A DNA stretch of 40,455 nt from Microcystis aeruginosa LEGE 91341 (GTDB lineage Bacteria; Cyanobacteriota; Cyanobacteriia; Cyanobacteriales; Microcystaceae): contig NZ_JADEXY010000020.1 in NCBI RefSeq assembly GCF_015206885.1, positions 1 to 40,455 of the forward strand, written 5' to 3'. The notes under the pieces are model-generated. The model had not been told where the DNA came from. It saw only the letters and a list, made by a program, of their open reading frames with translations, and did no database searches. Position 1 is the stretch's first letter. Each line of letters opens with the position of its first letter. Positions 31,873 through 40,263 of this stretch are shown piece by piece. Made by a program: the position numbers and the translations under genes.

Positions 31873-33783
31873 TTATTTAATAAGTTTTTGGCAATCTGGA
31901 TTATCTGGCAAAGCTCGCTCGATATCCAGCTTCCAGGCTTTGTCATTGTGCCAACGTTTTGCCCAAAATTGAGCTTCTTTAAAGTTATCAGAAGTTGGGG
32001 GGATTTGGCACAAAATTTCAAAAGCACCTTCTCTACCCGGCAGATTAGCCACAAAATTATTGGCAGCTAATCCTATTGCTTGCTGAATTAACATTAACTC
32101 ATTTAATTGAGTCGCACACTTTTCAGAAAGCCGATTACCTTGTTTACTTTTCAAGTCTTGCAGTTGTTGAATAGTCTTGTTTAAGCTAATATTAAAATCT
32201 CGTTTAGCACAAATTTCTGGAATACTAGGTGAGGGTGTCACCACAACATCAGAATTCTTTTCAGGAGTCTTTAATGACAAGAAAGTAAATCCAAGAAAGC
32301 CTAATAGTGCCAAGAAAGATAACACTTTAGTTAAATCAGCAGGAGAATTTTCCACATCAAGTAATTTTTCTAATTCCTGTCTAACCCATTGAACATTAAA
32401 TACCTCTTGATAAATTCGATTGGTCACTTCTAGATAATCATCATTTTTAATCACTAATGCTGCTTGCTGAAGTGCCAATTTTTCTGGTTTATTATCAGCC
32501 AATACTCTCCCCTGCAAAATGTCTTGATAGGTCTCTAATCTTGACCTAACATTTGCATCAGGATTTAAGAGAATGTTTTGTATTTTTTGGAGATGGGCTG
32601 CCGCTTTATTTTGTAACCAATTTTCTAGAATATGTTTCTGAATTAATTGTTCAATTTTTGGTTTTTCTTGTCCTTCCCGCAACTCGTTTTTATTGTCGAT
32701 TAGCAAACGAATAACTATTTGGGTTAACTCCAAGTTATCACCAGTCCAAGCAAGAGTTTCCTCAATTAAAGTTGCTCGTTGGTTTTCCTCAAATTCGGCG
32801 GTTAATTTTTCTTCAGCCAGTTGATATGCTTCCCTTTGACTTGCTATCTGTGCTTTTCGCTCGGTTGGGATTTGACTTAACTCTAAAGAAGGCTTTTCTG
32901 ACTCATTAATATCTTGATTTTCACTCCATTTTAAAGCTTCTTCTAAATCTTGATCAGAAAGAAGTTCTGGAGTACTAGCTACCAATTCCGCTTCCGGGTT
33001 AATCAGGATTTGTGGTAATTTGGCGGCGGCTAATAATTGCAATTCTTGACTAACGGTGATTTCTTCCCCGCGACCCCATTCTAATAAATTACTAGCTTGT
33101 TTTAATTCCTTAATAATAACCGGGGCGAGAGTACGATAGGAATGCTTGGGGTTAGCCAAGGCCGATTGGGCATTTTTAACTAAATATTGCCATTGTTCCT
33201 GTTCTGAAGCCAATTGAGACAGAGATAAAATTAGTTTTTGTAATTGCTGACGGGAAGCACTGGTTTCTTCCTGTTTAAACAGTTGTAACATCTGTTTGAG
33301 GATATCTCTGACGCTGATGGAGATAGAAGGGGCTGCCGCAATAGCTGGAGTAGATTTTCCCTGGCCGAGAAGATAGTTAAGATGGGCCTGTAATTCGGCA
33401 AAAGTCGCTTCACCGTTTTTAACGATCGCATCAGCTCCCTCGGCTTGCAAACCCAAGGGCTCCTGCAGCTTATCGATCAATATCTGAAGCAGATCATAAC
33501 CCTTGAGGAACAAAGACTCTAATTCTTGATCCACTTCTAGGGGATTTTCTTTCAATATTGTGAAAGCATCCTCAAGACGGTGAGCAGTTTTTTGGATACT
33601 GCTATAGCCTAACATGGCCGCCCCTGCCTTGACGGAATGAGCGGCACGAAACATCTCGTTCATCTGTTCATTGTTGTTCACGAGATTGCCTAAGTCTAAA
33701 ATCCCCTGTTCCAAAGTTTCCAGGTGTTCTTTTGCTTCTTCGATAAAATAGCCGAGAATTTTCTGATCGTTAGCGGAGTCCAA
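31873..33783 (-). CDS. Membrane-anchored protein with an N-terminal HPt domain and no kinase domain
   Basis: The 636-residue protein begins with an HPt phosphotransfer domain of the CheA P1 type: ILGYFIEEAKEHLETLEQGI, then MFRAAHSVKAGAAMLGYSSI with phospho-acceptor His49. A long helical and Gln/Glu-rich region follows (about residues 130-485). One membrane helix is at about 487-505 (VLSFLALLGFLGFTFLSL). The last 131 residues have four Cys and would lie outside the membrane. There is no histidine kinase, receiver or CheW domain, so it can only accept or relay phosphate. It starts at TTG 33783 with AGGA nearby. It is convergent with amt, with 11 bp between the stops; a link to nitrogen sensing is possible but unproven. 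Confidence 0.8.
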   Translation of the reverse strand: MDSANDQKILGYFIEEAKEHLETLEQGILDLGNLVNNNEQMNEMFRAAHSVKAGAAMLGYSSIQKTAHRLEDAFTILKENPLEVDQELESLFLKGYDLLQILIDKLQEPLGLQAEGADAIVKNGEATFAELQAHLNYLLGQGKSTPAIAAAPSISISVRDILKQMLQLFKQEETSASRQQLQKLILSLSQLASEQEQWQYLVKNAQSALANPKHSYRTLAPVIIKELKQASNLLEWGRGEEITVSQELQLLAAAKLPQILINPEAELVASTPELLSDQDLEEALKWSENQDINESEKPSLELSQIPTERKAQIASQREAYQLAEEKLTAEFEENQRATLIEETLAWTGDNLELTQIVIRLLIDNKNELREGQEKPKIEQLIQKHILENWLQNKAAAHLQKIQNILLNPDANVRSRLETYQDILQGRVLADNKPEKLALQQAALVIKNDDYLEVTNRIYQEVFNVQWVRQELEKLLDVENSPADLTKVLSFLALLGFLGFTFLSLKTPEKNSDVVVTPSPSIPEICAKRDFNISLNKTIQQLQDLKSKQGNRLSEKCATQLNELMLIQQAIGLAANNFVANLPGREGAFEILCQIPPTSDNFKEAQFWAKRWHNDKAWKLDIERALPDNPDCQKLIK

Positions 33784-33870
33784 AGTCCTATCCCCCTTAT
33801 CACGATGCTATCTAGTCCTGGATTGGCCTAGTTTTTCATTAAATATATCAGTGACTCTTAAATCATTATA

Positions 33871-33969
33871 TAGCGTTTTTCAGTCTGCTGAGGTACAAAA
33901 GTTATGGGTTTTAGGCAAAAGGCAAGAAGGAAGAAAAATAGGTGTACCTCACTAGCTTAGGAAACGCTA
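33871..33969. mobile_element. MITE-like element, copy 2
   Basis: This 99-bp copy runs from TAGCGTTTTTCAGTCTGC to CTTAGGAAACGCTA. Compared with copy 1 its middle carries an extra AGGCAAGAAGG-type stretch. It lies 90 bp upstream of the HPt gene start and may affect that gene's promoter. Confidence 0.88.
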
Positions 33970-34147
33970 TAAATACATCAACAACTGCCTGTGAGCATCT
34001 CATGGAAAAATTAATGCGCTCCAGGGTTCGGGGGTTAAGCTTTTTGTAATTTAAATTACTTTTTGAGACAAGGTAAGCGGCATTCATGCAAAAATCAACA
34101 GTAAAGGGATTGGCGGAGATTCGGCTAATCTAAGAATAATTGGTTTA

Positions 34148-34246
34148 TAGCGTTTTTCAGTCTGATGAGGTACAAAAGTTATGGGTTTTAGGCAAAAGGC
34201 AAAAGGGAAGAAAAATAGGCGTACCTCACTAGCTTAGGAAACGCTA
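34148..34246. mobile_element. MITE-like element, copy 3
   Basis: This 99-bp copy is in the same orientation as copy 2, only 178 bp further on. It differs at a few bases (CTGATGAGG for CTGCTGAGG, AGGCGTACC for AGGTGTACC) and in the AAAGG-rich middle. The close spacing of two copies in a decayed region suggests a tolerant landing site. Confidence 0.88.
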
Positions 34247-34321
34247 TAAATAGGTCTCAGCTTATAACCCCCCAAAAGCTTGGATTAATTGATAAAACCG
34301 AAAGTAAAGCCCAATTTTAGC

Positions 34322-34361
34322 CATTATCTGAGGAATTAAATGGTAGTGATCGGGTATTTAG
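34322..34361 (+). pseudogene. Remnant of the 3' end of an amt gene
   Basis: These 40 bp match 31815-31854 at the end of the intact amt gene with six mismatches (CATTATCTGAGGAATTAA against CATTATCCGATGAATTAA, then GGTAGTGAT and GTATTTAG). In frame it reads LSEELNGSDRVFS against LSDELTGSDGVFS. The upstream part of the gene is gone. The match is short but sits beside a second remnant, which makes chance less likely. Confidence 0.5.
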
Positions 34362-34519
34362 CCTATTGACAGTTACTGCTGTCTCCAGTCTGATTAATAA
34401 GATATTGGAGTTGTACAAAGAATTTTAAATATCCATTATCGGGCTTTTAGACACGAAACTGCTAAAGAAGAGAACCAGACTATATTATTCTATCAGTCCT
34501 CAATTTAATTGAAACAGCT

Positions 34520-34651
34520 ATGCTTACTATTCCCGATCGATTAACTGGAATCGATAAAAATCCTTTAGCGGGAGTGATGGGTGGACTTTTCCTGACAATT
34601 CTCGCCCTCTGGACTAGAAAAAAAGCAACCGATGTAAAACCTAGCAGTTAG
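34520..34651 (+). pseudogene. Remnant of the 3' end of a CPBP protease gene
   Basis: The 43-codon frame (MLTIPDRLTGIDKNPLAGVM, GGLFLTILALW, TRKKATDVKPSS) matches the C terminus of the intact CPBP gene at 30187-30277 at both DNA and protein level (roughly nine bases in ten over about 90 bp). Only the last membrane helix remains, so it is a broken gene. The frame is still open and begins with an ATG, but nothing suggests it works. Its order relative to the amt remnant (amt then CPBP) is the reverse of the intact pair. Confidence 0.75.
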
Positions 34652-34822
34652 ACTGTCTTCTCTCCCTGACAGGTGTTTTCAGAGGTTTTTTCGCCCATAA
34701 GTATTAAGGGGTATGCTGCTGATATGTCCGATGAATGACAATTTTCTAGCGATCGAGCCTTTCCACTAGGGAAATTCGAGTTTATCATAAAAAGAAATCC
34801 TCTCTCAGGTAAGAGCGGTAGT

Positions 34823-35410
34823 ATGGCTTACTCGACACAGCAGTTAATTGAAATCCTCGAGCGAGAAATGCACGCCACTTGCAAAGGGGAACGTCTGTTA
34901 CTCTCTCCGGCGGAGCGCATTGATAATCCGGTGATTGCCAAGGCGATCAATCTAGAAAAGGTGGGCAAAGTCTTCGCCTATCAGGATTTTCGCCGCCAAA
35001 TTCACGATTATCAACAACAATATCAGGTTTCGGGCATTATCTGGCGTGTTTGTCAATGGGGCGATCGCACTCTCCGTTATCCCGAAATTCATAATCAATT
35101 AGTTGCCGTCGCAGGTGACAAGGAAATTCTCATGGCTGCCAAAGCCTCGGTTTTAGATTTTTGGAACAGTATCACCCCTAATATGAATTTTTGGTGGGCG
35201 CTTAACTCCCGTCGTCCTATTTCTGCCGATTCTCTAGCTGAATTAGTCGCCCAGTCGGAATGGGCGGAATTAGATGTGGCGCGCACGGAATTATATCTCG
35301 GTCTCTGTTGGGGTAATCCTTTAGAACACCAGTATCAATGGGCGCAACCCTTTTCCGGTTGTCATCGCATTATCGCCGCCGTCGATGAACCCAGTTCGAT
35401 TAAGGTCTGA
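34823..35410 (+). CDS. Conserved cyanobacterial-type hypothetical protein
   Basis: The 195-residue soluble protein has an N-terminal helical part (STQQLIEILEREMHATCKGE, LLSPAERIDNPVIAKAI) and a Trp-rich C-terminal half (GIIWRVCQWGDRTLRYPEIH, MNFWWALNSRRPISADSLAE, LGLCWGNPLEHQYQWAQPF). It has no signal peptide, membrane helix or known catalytic motif. It reads like a protein conserved among cyanobacteria, but I cannot name it. It starts at ATG 34823, with GTAAGAG a few bases upstream. It follows the 1-kb decayed gap and has its own promoter. Confidence 0.7.
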   Translation: MAYSTQQLIEILEREMHATCKGERLLLSPAERIDNPVIAKAINLEKVGKVFAYQDFRRQIHDYQQQYQVSGIIWRVCQWGDRTLRYPEIHNQLVAVAGDKEILMAAKASVLDFWNSITPNMNFWWALNSRRPISADSLAELVAQSEWAELDVARTELYLGLCWGNPLEHQYQWAQPFSGCHRIIAAVDEPSSIKV

Positions 35411-35427
35411 GGGCGATTGATGTCTTG

Positions 35428-35545
35428 GGAATTATGAATTATGAATTATCAATTATGAATTATGAATTGGGGTGTGGGCTTCGGCCGTGAGCTCAGCGTT
35501 CGACAAAAGTTCACGCCGAGGTCCGAACGGGTGTGGGGTGTGGGG
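35428..35545. repeat. AATTATG array and shared 21-bp palindromic repeat
   Basis: AATTATG units run from about 35431 to 35469. The segment GGGCTTCGGCCGTGAGCTC at 35476 (21 identical bases to AG at 35496) recurs at 40340-40360. In both places it is followed by TTCGAC and, some 20 bases on, by CCGAACGGG, so the element is about 60 bp with complementary CGGC/GCCG arms. A GGTGTGGGG array follows. Confidence 0.7.
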
Positions 35546-35707
35546 AGAATAAAGCTGCCCCCTGTCCCCTGTCTCCTATTGTAAAGTTTTGTTAATTTTT
35601 CTGGGATTAGGGCGTTTTGTAAAAATAGATACAGAATTGTATGTTATATATATTAGTGGGTGATTAAAAAAGTTCAAAATGCGATTTGCAGATCGGAGGA
35701 AATGATT

Positions 35708-35908
35708 ATGTCCACAGAACAACAAGCTCGTGCCTTAATGATGCGTCACCACCACGCCGTTAAAAATCGTCAACAATCGATGTTAGACAGAAGTGCTTCT
35801 GAAATCGGTATTGACAATGATAATGGCCACGGGGAAACCGTTCAACGTCGCTTCTCGGCCGACTTCTCTTCACAAACCTATGATCGCTCTGGTGCTACTC
35901 TGAGTTAG
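35708..35908 (+). CDS. Small polar protein, hypothetical, with strong expression signals
   Basis: The 66-residue protein begins MSTEQQARALMMRHHHAVKN and continues RQQSMLDRSASEIGIDND. It ends in a Ser-rich tail (RRFSADFSSQTYDRSGATLS). There is no membrane helix or Cys. The start is ATG 35708, because GGAGGA ends 7 nt before it; an ATG at 35702 is too close. A perfect terminator follows 55 bp after the stop, and an AT-rich -10-like run (TATGTTATATATATTA) lies near 35640. This looks like an independent, well-expressed small gene. I recall similar short His-rich starts in other cyanobacteria but know no function. Confidence 0.7.
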   Translation: MSTEQQARALMMRHHHAVKNRQQSMLDRSASEIGIDNDNGHGETVQRRFSADFSSQTYDRSGATLS

Positions 35909-35963
35909 GCTCTTAGATTTCGCCAAAGTGTCAGCTTTCAATCTTAGAATTAAGTGAACAATC

Positions 35964-36006
35964 AGCCCACACAAACCGAGATCGGAAGGTGTGGGCTTTT
36001 GGTTTT
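35964..36006 (+). terminator. Strong intrinsic terminator after the 66-residue gene
   Basis: AGCCCACAC (35964-35972) and GTGTGGGCT (35989-35997) form a perfect 9-bp GC-rich stem with a 16-nt loop, followed by TTTTGGTTTTT. It ends just before the stop of the convergent Uma2 gene and could serve as a terminator on both strands, though the plus strand has the better T-run. Confidence 0.88.
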
Positions 36007-36033
36007 TAGAGATAGGGGTCAGTCCTAGGCTGA

Positions 36034-36768
36034 TTACGGGGTTTCATCGGGATTTATGCCTAATTGCCGTAATTGCGCTGCTAAACGTTCCGCCCGTTGA
36101 CGTTCAATTTCAGCATTCTGACGTTCGATTTCGGCTAATTCCGCAGGTAGGAGGATTAAATTGCCGTCTAGGTCATAAAAACGCAGCCAAGGGGCTTCTT
36201 CTCGTTGGATGCTGCCCATCCAGACTCCTAACCATAATCCCAAACGTTGACACCATAACCAACCGCGCTGGTCGGGAATAATTTCTTGATAGCATTGATT
36301 TTGGTCTAACGCCCAACCTTGCAGGGAAGTGGCATCAAAGGGATTATAAACGAAGTATTGGGAACAGCGAAAAGTCCGCTCATAGAGGTTTTTTTTGGTA
36401 GTTAAATCGATTTTTGCGGTGCTTTCTGACATTAATTCCACGATCACATCGGGATAACGTCCGTTTTCGTTCCAAACCACCCATCCTTGTCGTTTATAAC
36501 TACCATCGATATCGAGGACAACGAAAAAATCGGGCCCACGAAAATTTTTATTAAAAACCCGCTCACGGCTAAAGTAAATAAACATATTACCGCCAACAAA
36601 AAAGTCCTCTCGATCCTGATAGGCTTGTTCGATAGAATCGATTAAGACATTCATGGCCTTGCGGTGACGGTGCGTTTCCAAAGGTTCTCCATCATCAAAA
36701 ATCAAATCTTCTGGGGGAATGAGTGGTTCTTCCCAATCGATAACTGGAGGAGTGAGGGGTTGAGTCAT
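36034..36768 (-). CDS. Uma2 family (DUF820) putative restriction endonuclease-fold protein
   Basis: The 244-residue protein belongs to the Uma2 family, which is greatly expanded in cyanobacteria and has a PD-(D/E)XK nuclease fold. Key parts: FVGGNMFIYFSRERVFNKNF, GPDFFVVLDIDG with the catalytic Asp, YPDVIVELMSESTAKIDLTT with the E-x-[MST]-S core, and YERTFRCSQYFVYNPFDATS. The C terminus is a short charged coiled coil (ELAEIERQNAEIERQRAERL). No cognate methylase is nearby and no cutting activity is shown for such proteins. It starts at ATG 36768. The gene is alone, 28 bp downstream of the adh stop. Confidence 0.88.
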   Translation of the reverse strand: MTQPLTPPVIDWEEPLIPPEDLIFDDGEPLETHRHRKAMNVLIDSIEQAYQDREDFFVGGNMFIYFSRERVFNKNFRGPDFFVVLDIDGSYKRQGWVVWNENGRYPDVIVELMSESTAKIDLTTKKNLYERTFRCSQYFVYNPFDATSLQGWALDQNQCYQEIIPDQRGWLWCQRLGLWLGVWMGSIQREEAPWLRFYDLDGNLILLPAELAEIERQNAEIERQRAERLAAQLRQLGINPDETP

Positions 36769-36796
36769 CGGGGTTACGTCCGGGATAGAGATGGTT

Positions 36797-37801
36797 TTAT
36801 TTTATTTGTAAGACGAGGCGATATTTAGGTTGTCCAGTTCGCAATTTTTCCATAGCTTCATTCACCTGGGAGATAGGATAGGTTTCTGTGACTGGTTCAA
36901 TGCCATGACGAGCAGCAAATTCAATCATTTTACTGACGGTACTGGGACTACCCAAAGGACTGCCAGAAATCGATTTTTGACCCATAATCAAGGGAAAAGC
37001 ATAGGTAGCCATGGGTTCAAGAACAGCCCCAACAATATGCAGACGACCCTTGGGACGTAAACAGGCGATATAAAGACCCCAATCGAGATTAACGTTAACG
37101 GTAGAGATAATGAAATCAAGGTAATTTTGTACCGATTGCAAGGCTTCTGGGTCTCTGGAATTGATAAAATGAGTCGCCCCTAGTTCTTTTGCTTCTGTTT
37201 CTTTGTCGGGACTACTGGAAAAAGCGGTTACTTCGCAGCCCCAAGCTTTGAGGAATTTTAAGGCTATATGGCCCAATCCACCAATACCAATGACACCAAC
37301 TCGGGCCGTGGGTTTAATATCAAATTGGACAATGGGATTAAAGACGGTAATACCACCACAAAAAAGCGGGCCAGCTTTGGCCGCATCTAACTGCTCTGGT
37401 AAGAGAACTAACCAACTATGATGGGCCCGGACTCTTTCAGCAAAACCGCCATGGCGACCGACAATAGTTCCTTCGGCAGTAGCACAAAGGTTTTGATCCC
37501 CCGACATACAAGTTTCACAGGTGGAACAGGAACGGGAAAACCAACCAAGACCGACTCTTTGCCCTAATTTTAACTCTTTGACTTTAGCACCAAGAGCGGC
37601 GATCGTACCGACCACCTCATGACCGGGGACAAAGGGATAGGTGGTCAGTCCCCAATCGTTATCGAGCATACTTAGGTCACTGTGGCAGATGCCGCAATAT
37701 TCCACCGCGATTTCTACATCTTCATCCGCTAATATACCCGGATCGTAGTCAAAAGGCTCTAGTTTTCCCCCTTTTTCTCGGGCAGCATAGGCTCTAATCA
37801 T
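36797..37801 (-). CDS. Zinc-dependent NAD(P) alcohol dehydrogenase, cinnamyl alcohol dehydrogenase type
   Basis: The 334-residue medium-chain dehydrogenase reduces aldehydes or oxidises alcohols. The catalytic zinc ligands are Cys36 (EYCGICHSD), His61-Glu62 (PGHEVVG) and Cys148 (LFCGGITVF). The structural zinc uses Cys92, Cys95, Cys98 and Cys106 in CSTCETCMSGDQNLC. The Rossmann motif is GVIGIGGLGHIALKFL, followed by AFSSSPDKE, which suggests NADP preference because Ser/Lys replace the acidic residue. It is close to the YahK/AdhC group with broad aldehyde activity. It starts at ATG 37801. It lies directly upstream of the Uma2 gene (28 bp) and may share its transcript. Confidence 0.9.
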   Translation of the reverse strand: MIRAYAAREKGGKLEPFDYDPGILADEDVEIAVEYCGICHSDLSMLDNDWGLTTYPFVPGHEVVGTIAALGAKVKELKLGQRVGLGWFSRSCSTCETCMSGDQNLCATAEGTIVGRHGGFAERVRAHHSWLVLLPEQLDAAKAGPLFCGGITVFNPIVQFDIKPTARVGVIGIGGLGHIALKFLKAWGCEVTAFSSSPDKETEAKELGATHFINSRDPEALQSVQNYLDFIISTVNVNLDWGLYIACLRPKGRLHIVGAVLEPMATYAFPLIMGQKSISGSPLGSPSTVSKMIEFAARHGIEPVTETYPISQVNEAMEKLRTGQPKYRLVLQIK

Positions 37802-38214
37802 GATTAAGTCCTCTAGGATTGGTTTATTGGTTATCTTATCCTAAATTGCTCTGAGTATGGCTTGCACTAAATCCTGTTTAAAAAGTATAGAAGGATGGGA
37901 AGTGGAGAGAAGGGAACGGATTTGATCCTACCAGCGATCGCCAAATAGTTCCAAGGGTGATTTTTTGATGCTACAAAGAATAGGCAGCGGAGGCATCAGC
38001 AAAATTACTGGTTTTAGGTTACTCTTGATATATGGTCCATTACACCGATCTGGGCGGGCGTGCGGACTTTACCAACAAGTTTTGTTAGCCTCACAGGAAA
38101 ACTACCAGCTTTCAACCGGGGCAAGATTAGACGGGGTAAAAGGCCCTTTTCTAATTTGGGGACAATTTTTGTCAGCGATTGTATCCTATTAACTACCGTT
38201 ATTATTAGAGCGTC
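37802..38214. other. 413-bp divergent gap between adh and dnaK
   Basis: The gap serves two divergent genes. I see no CIRCE palindrome and no convincing small gene. A 75-codon frame at 37965-38192 (ATG at 37968) has no ribosome-binding site and an uneven composition and is rejected. There is one GCGATCGC octamer near 37935. The dnaK promoter should lie in the AT-rich segment 38160-38205. Confidence 0.45.
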
Positions 38215-40263
38215 ATGGGAAAAGTCATCGGCATCGACTTAGGGACAACCAACAGTTGCATTGCCGTACTAGAGGGAGGTCAGCCGATTATAGTTCCCAA
38301 CTCAGAAGGGGGAAGGACCACTCCTAGTATCGTGGGATTCGGCAAGGCCCAGCGCCTAGTGGGACAACTGGCCAAACGTCAGGCGGTCACTAATGCCGAA
38401 AATACCGTCTATAGCATCAAACGCTTTATCGGTAGGCGTTGGCAAGACACGGAGGCAGAAAGGGGACGAGTTGCCTATCATTGCCAACGCGGTCGCGATG
38501 ATACCGTCAATATCAAAATTCGTGGTCGGGAATTTACCCCCCAAGAAATCTCGGCCATGATCCTGCAAAAATTAAAGGCCGATGCCGAGGCCTATCTGGG
38601 AGAACCGATTAACGAGGCCGTGATTACAGTTCCCGCCTATTTTACCGATGCCCAACGTCAAGCTACTAAAGACGCGGGGATGATCGCAGGACTAGAAGTA
38701 TTAAGAATTATTAACGAACCCACCGCCGCCGCCCTGGCCTACGGTTTAGATAAACAAAACGAAGATCAACATATCCTCGTTTTTGACCTAGGGGGAGGAA
38801 CCTTCGACGTTTCTATCCTGCGACTGGGGAAGGGAGTCTTTGAAGTGAAAGCCACGGCCGGCAATAACCATCTTGGGGGGGACGATTTTGATAACCTCTT
38901 AGTGCGGTGGCTGGTGGAGAACTTTCAAAGTCAAGAAAACATCGATCTATCCAGCGATCGCATGGCGATCCAAAGACTGCGAGAAGCCGCCGAAAAAGCC
39001 AAAATCGAGCTTTCTAGCATGATTACCACCTCGATCAATCTCCCCTTCATCGCCGCCGACGAAACTGGCCCTAAACACCTAGAATTGGAACTAACTCGCT
39101 CTAAATTTGAGGAATTAACCAGAGAATTAGTGGAAAAAACCCTCGAACCCGTACAACAGTCCCTCAAAGATAGCGAACTGCAGCCTAGCGATATCAATCG
39201 TGTCATTCTCGTTGGTGGTTCCACCAGAATCCCCGCCGTCCAGGAATTAATCTCCCGTTTCTTTTCTACCGGCCAGATCGATCGCTCTGTTAACCCCGAT
39301 GAAGCCGTTGCTTTGGGGGCAGCGATTCAAGCCGGAGTTTTAGGTGGAGAAGTGGAAGATATCCTCCTACTCGATGTCACCCCCCTTTCCCTCGGCATTG
39401 AAACCCTCGGCGAAGTCTTTACCAAAATTATCGATCGCAATACCACTATCCCCACCAGTAAATCTCAGGTTTTCTCCACCGCTGCCGATGGTCAAACTTC
39501 GGTGGAAATTCATGTTCTGCAAGGGGAAAGGGCTATGGCCCAGGATAATAAAACCCTGGGTAAATTTCTCCTGACAGGAATTCCTCCCGCTCCTAGGGGG
39601 GTGCCACAAATCGAAGTGGCCTTTGAGATCGATGTCAACGGTATCTTGAAAGTAGCCGCCAGCGACCAAGGCACCGGCAAAGAACAAAGCATTTTAATTA
39701 GTCATACTGGGGGGCTGAAACCGAACGAAATTGAAAAAATGCGCCTAGAAGCCGAAAAATACGCCGAATCCGATCGCCGTCGTCTGCAAATGATCGATAT
39801 TCGCCACCAATCCGATAGTCTTTTCTATAGCTACGAAGTCACCATCAGGGAAAACAGTCAGTTAGTCGCCCCCGATATCCGGCAACTGGCCGACCAGAAG
39901 CGGCAACAGTTGGAAATCGCTCTGCGCGACCCCTCCCTATCCCCAGAAAAGCTAAAAACCACCTTGGAAGAATTTCGTCAGATTGTCCTCGAAATCGGTA
40001 CCCGCATCTACACGGGTGGACAAGAGCAAAACCAATCCCTTAACGGTACTGGGTTTGAATCGATCGATGTCACCGAAAAACTGACTCGAGCCACCCGCAC
40101 CAGGGCTACTTCCTCGAATACCTTCACCAATGGGCCAACCCTCTCCCGCACTAGAACCGGAACTTATAGTAATCTGGAAACTAAATCCACCGAATCGGAC
40201 AGCGATGATGATCCCTACGATGGGGAAGAAATGAGCGCCAGTGACTATGAGGCCGTAGATTAA
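38215..40263 (+). CDS. dnaK: Hsp70 chaperone DnaK (cyanobacterial paralogue)
   Basis: DnaK folds and remodels client proteins with DnaJ and GrpE. The 682-residue protein has the ATPase start [20 protein letters not shown], then [51 protein letters not shown] and [18 protein letters not shown]. The substrate domain includes [20 protein letters not shown] and [19 protein letters not shown]. The lid ends in a Thr/Arg/Ser-rich tail and [18 protein letters not shown] instead of the usual EEVK. Cyanobacteria have several DnaKs; the tail and the IKRFIGRRW segment suggest DnaK3 or DnaK1 and not DnaK2, but I cannot settle it. It starts at ATG 38215. Confidence 0.93.
   Translation: MGKVIGIDLGTTNSCIAVLEGGQPIIVPNSEGGRTTPSIVGFGKAQRLVGQLAKRQAVTNAENTVYSIKRFIGRRWQDTEAERGRVAYHCQRGRDDTVNIKIRGREFTPQEISAMILQKLKADAEAYLGEPINEAVITVPAYFTDAQRQATKDAGMIAGLEVLRIINEPTAAALAYGLDKQNEDQHILVFDLGGGTFDVSILRLGKGVFEVKATAGNNHLGGDDFDNLLVRWLVENFQSQENIDLSSDRMAIQRLREAAEKAKIELSSMITTSINLPFIAADETGPKHLELELTRSKFEELTRELVEKTLEPVQQSLKDSELQPSDINRVILVGGSTRIPAVQELISRFFSTGQIDRSVNPDEAVALGAAIQAGVLGGEVEDILLLDVTPLSLGIETLGEVFTKIIDRNTTIPTSKSQVFSTAADGQTSVEIHVLQGERAMAQDNKTLGKFLLTGIPPAPRGVPQIEVAFEIDVNGILKVAASDQGTGKEQSILISHTGGLKPNEIEKMRLEAEKYAESDRRRLQMIDIRHQSDSLFYSYEVTIRENSQLVAPDIRQLADQKRQQLEIALRDPSLSPEKLKTTLEEFRQIVLEIGTRIYTGGQEQNQSLNGTGFESIDVTEKLTRATRTRATSSNTFTNGPTLSRTRTGTYSNLETKSTESDSDDDPYDGEEMSASDYEAVD

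Noticed and set aside
36034-36768. Uma2 protein as a restriction enzyme of a restriction-modification system
   Set aside because: No methyltransferase or specificity gene is near, and Uma2 proteins are very numerous in cyanobacteria without proven restriction activity.
37965-38192. 75-codon frame upstream of dnaK
   Set aside because: No ribosome-binding site, odd composition and no recognisable motif; it lies in the dnaK leader.
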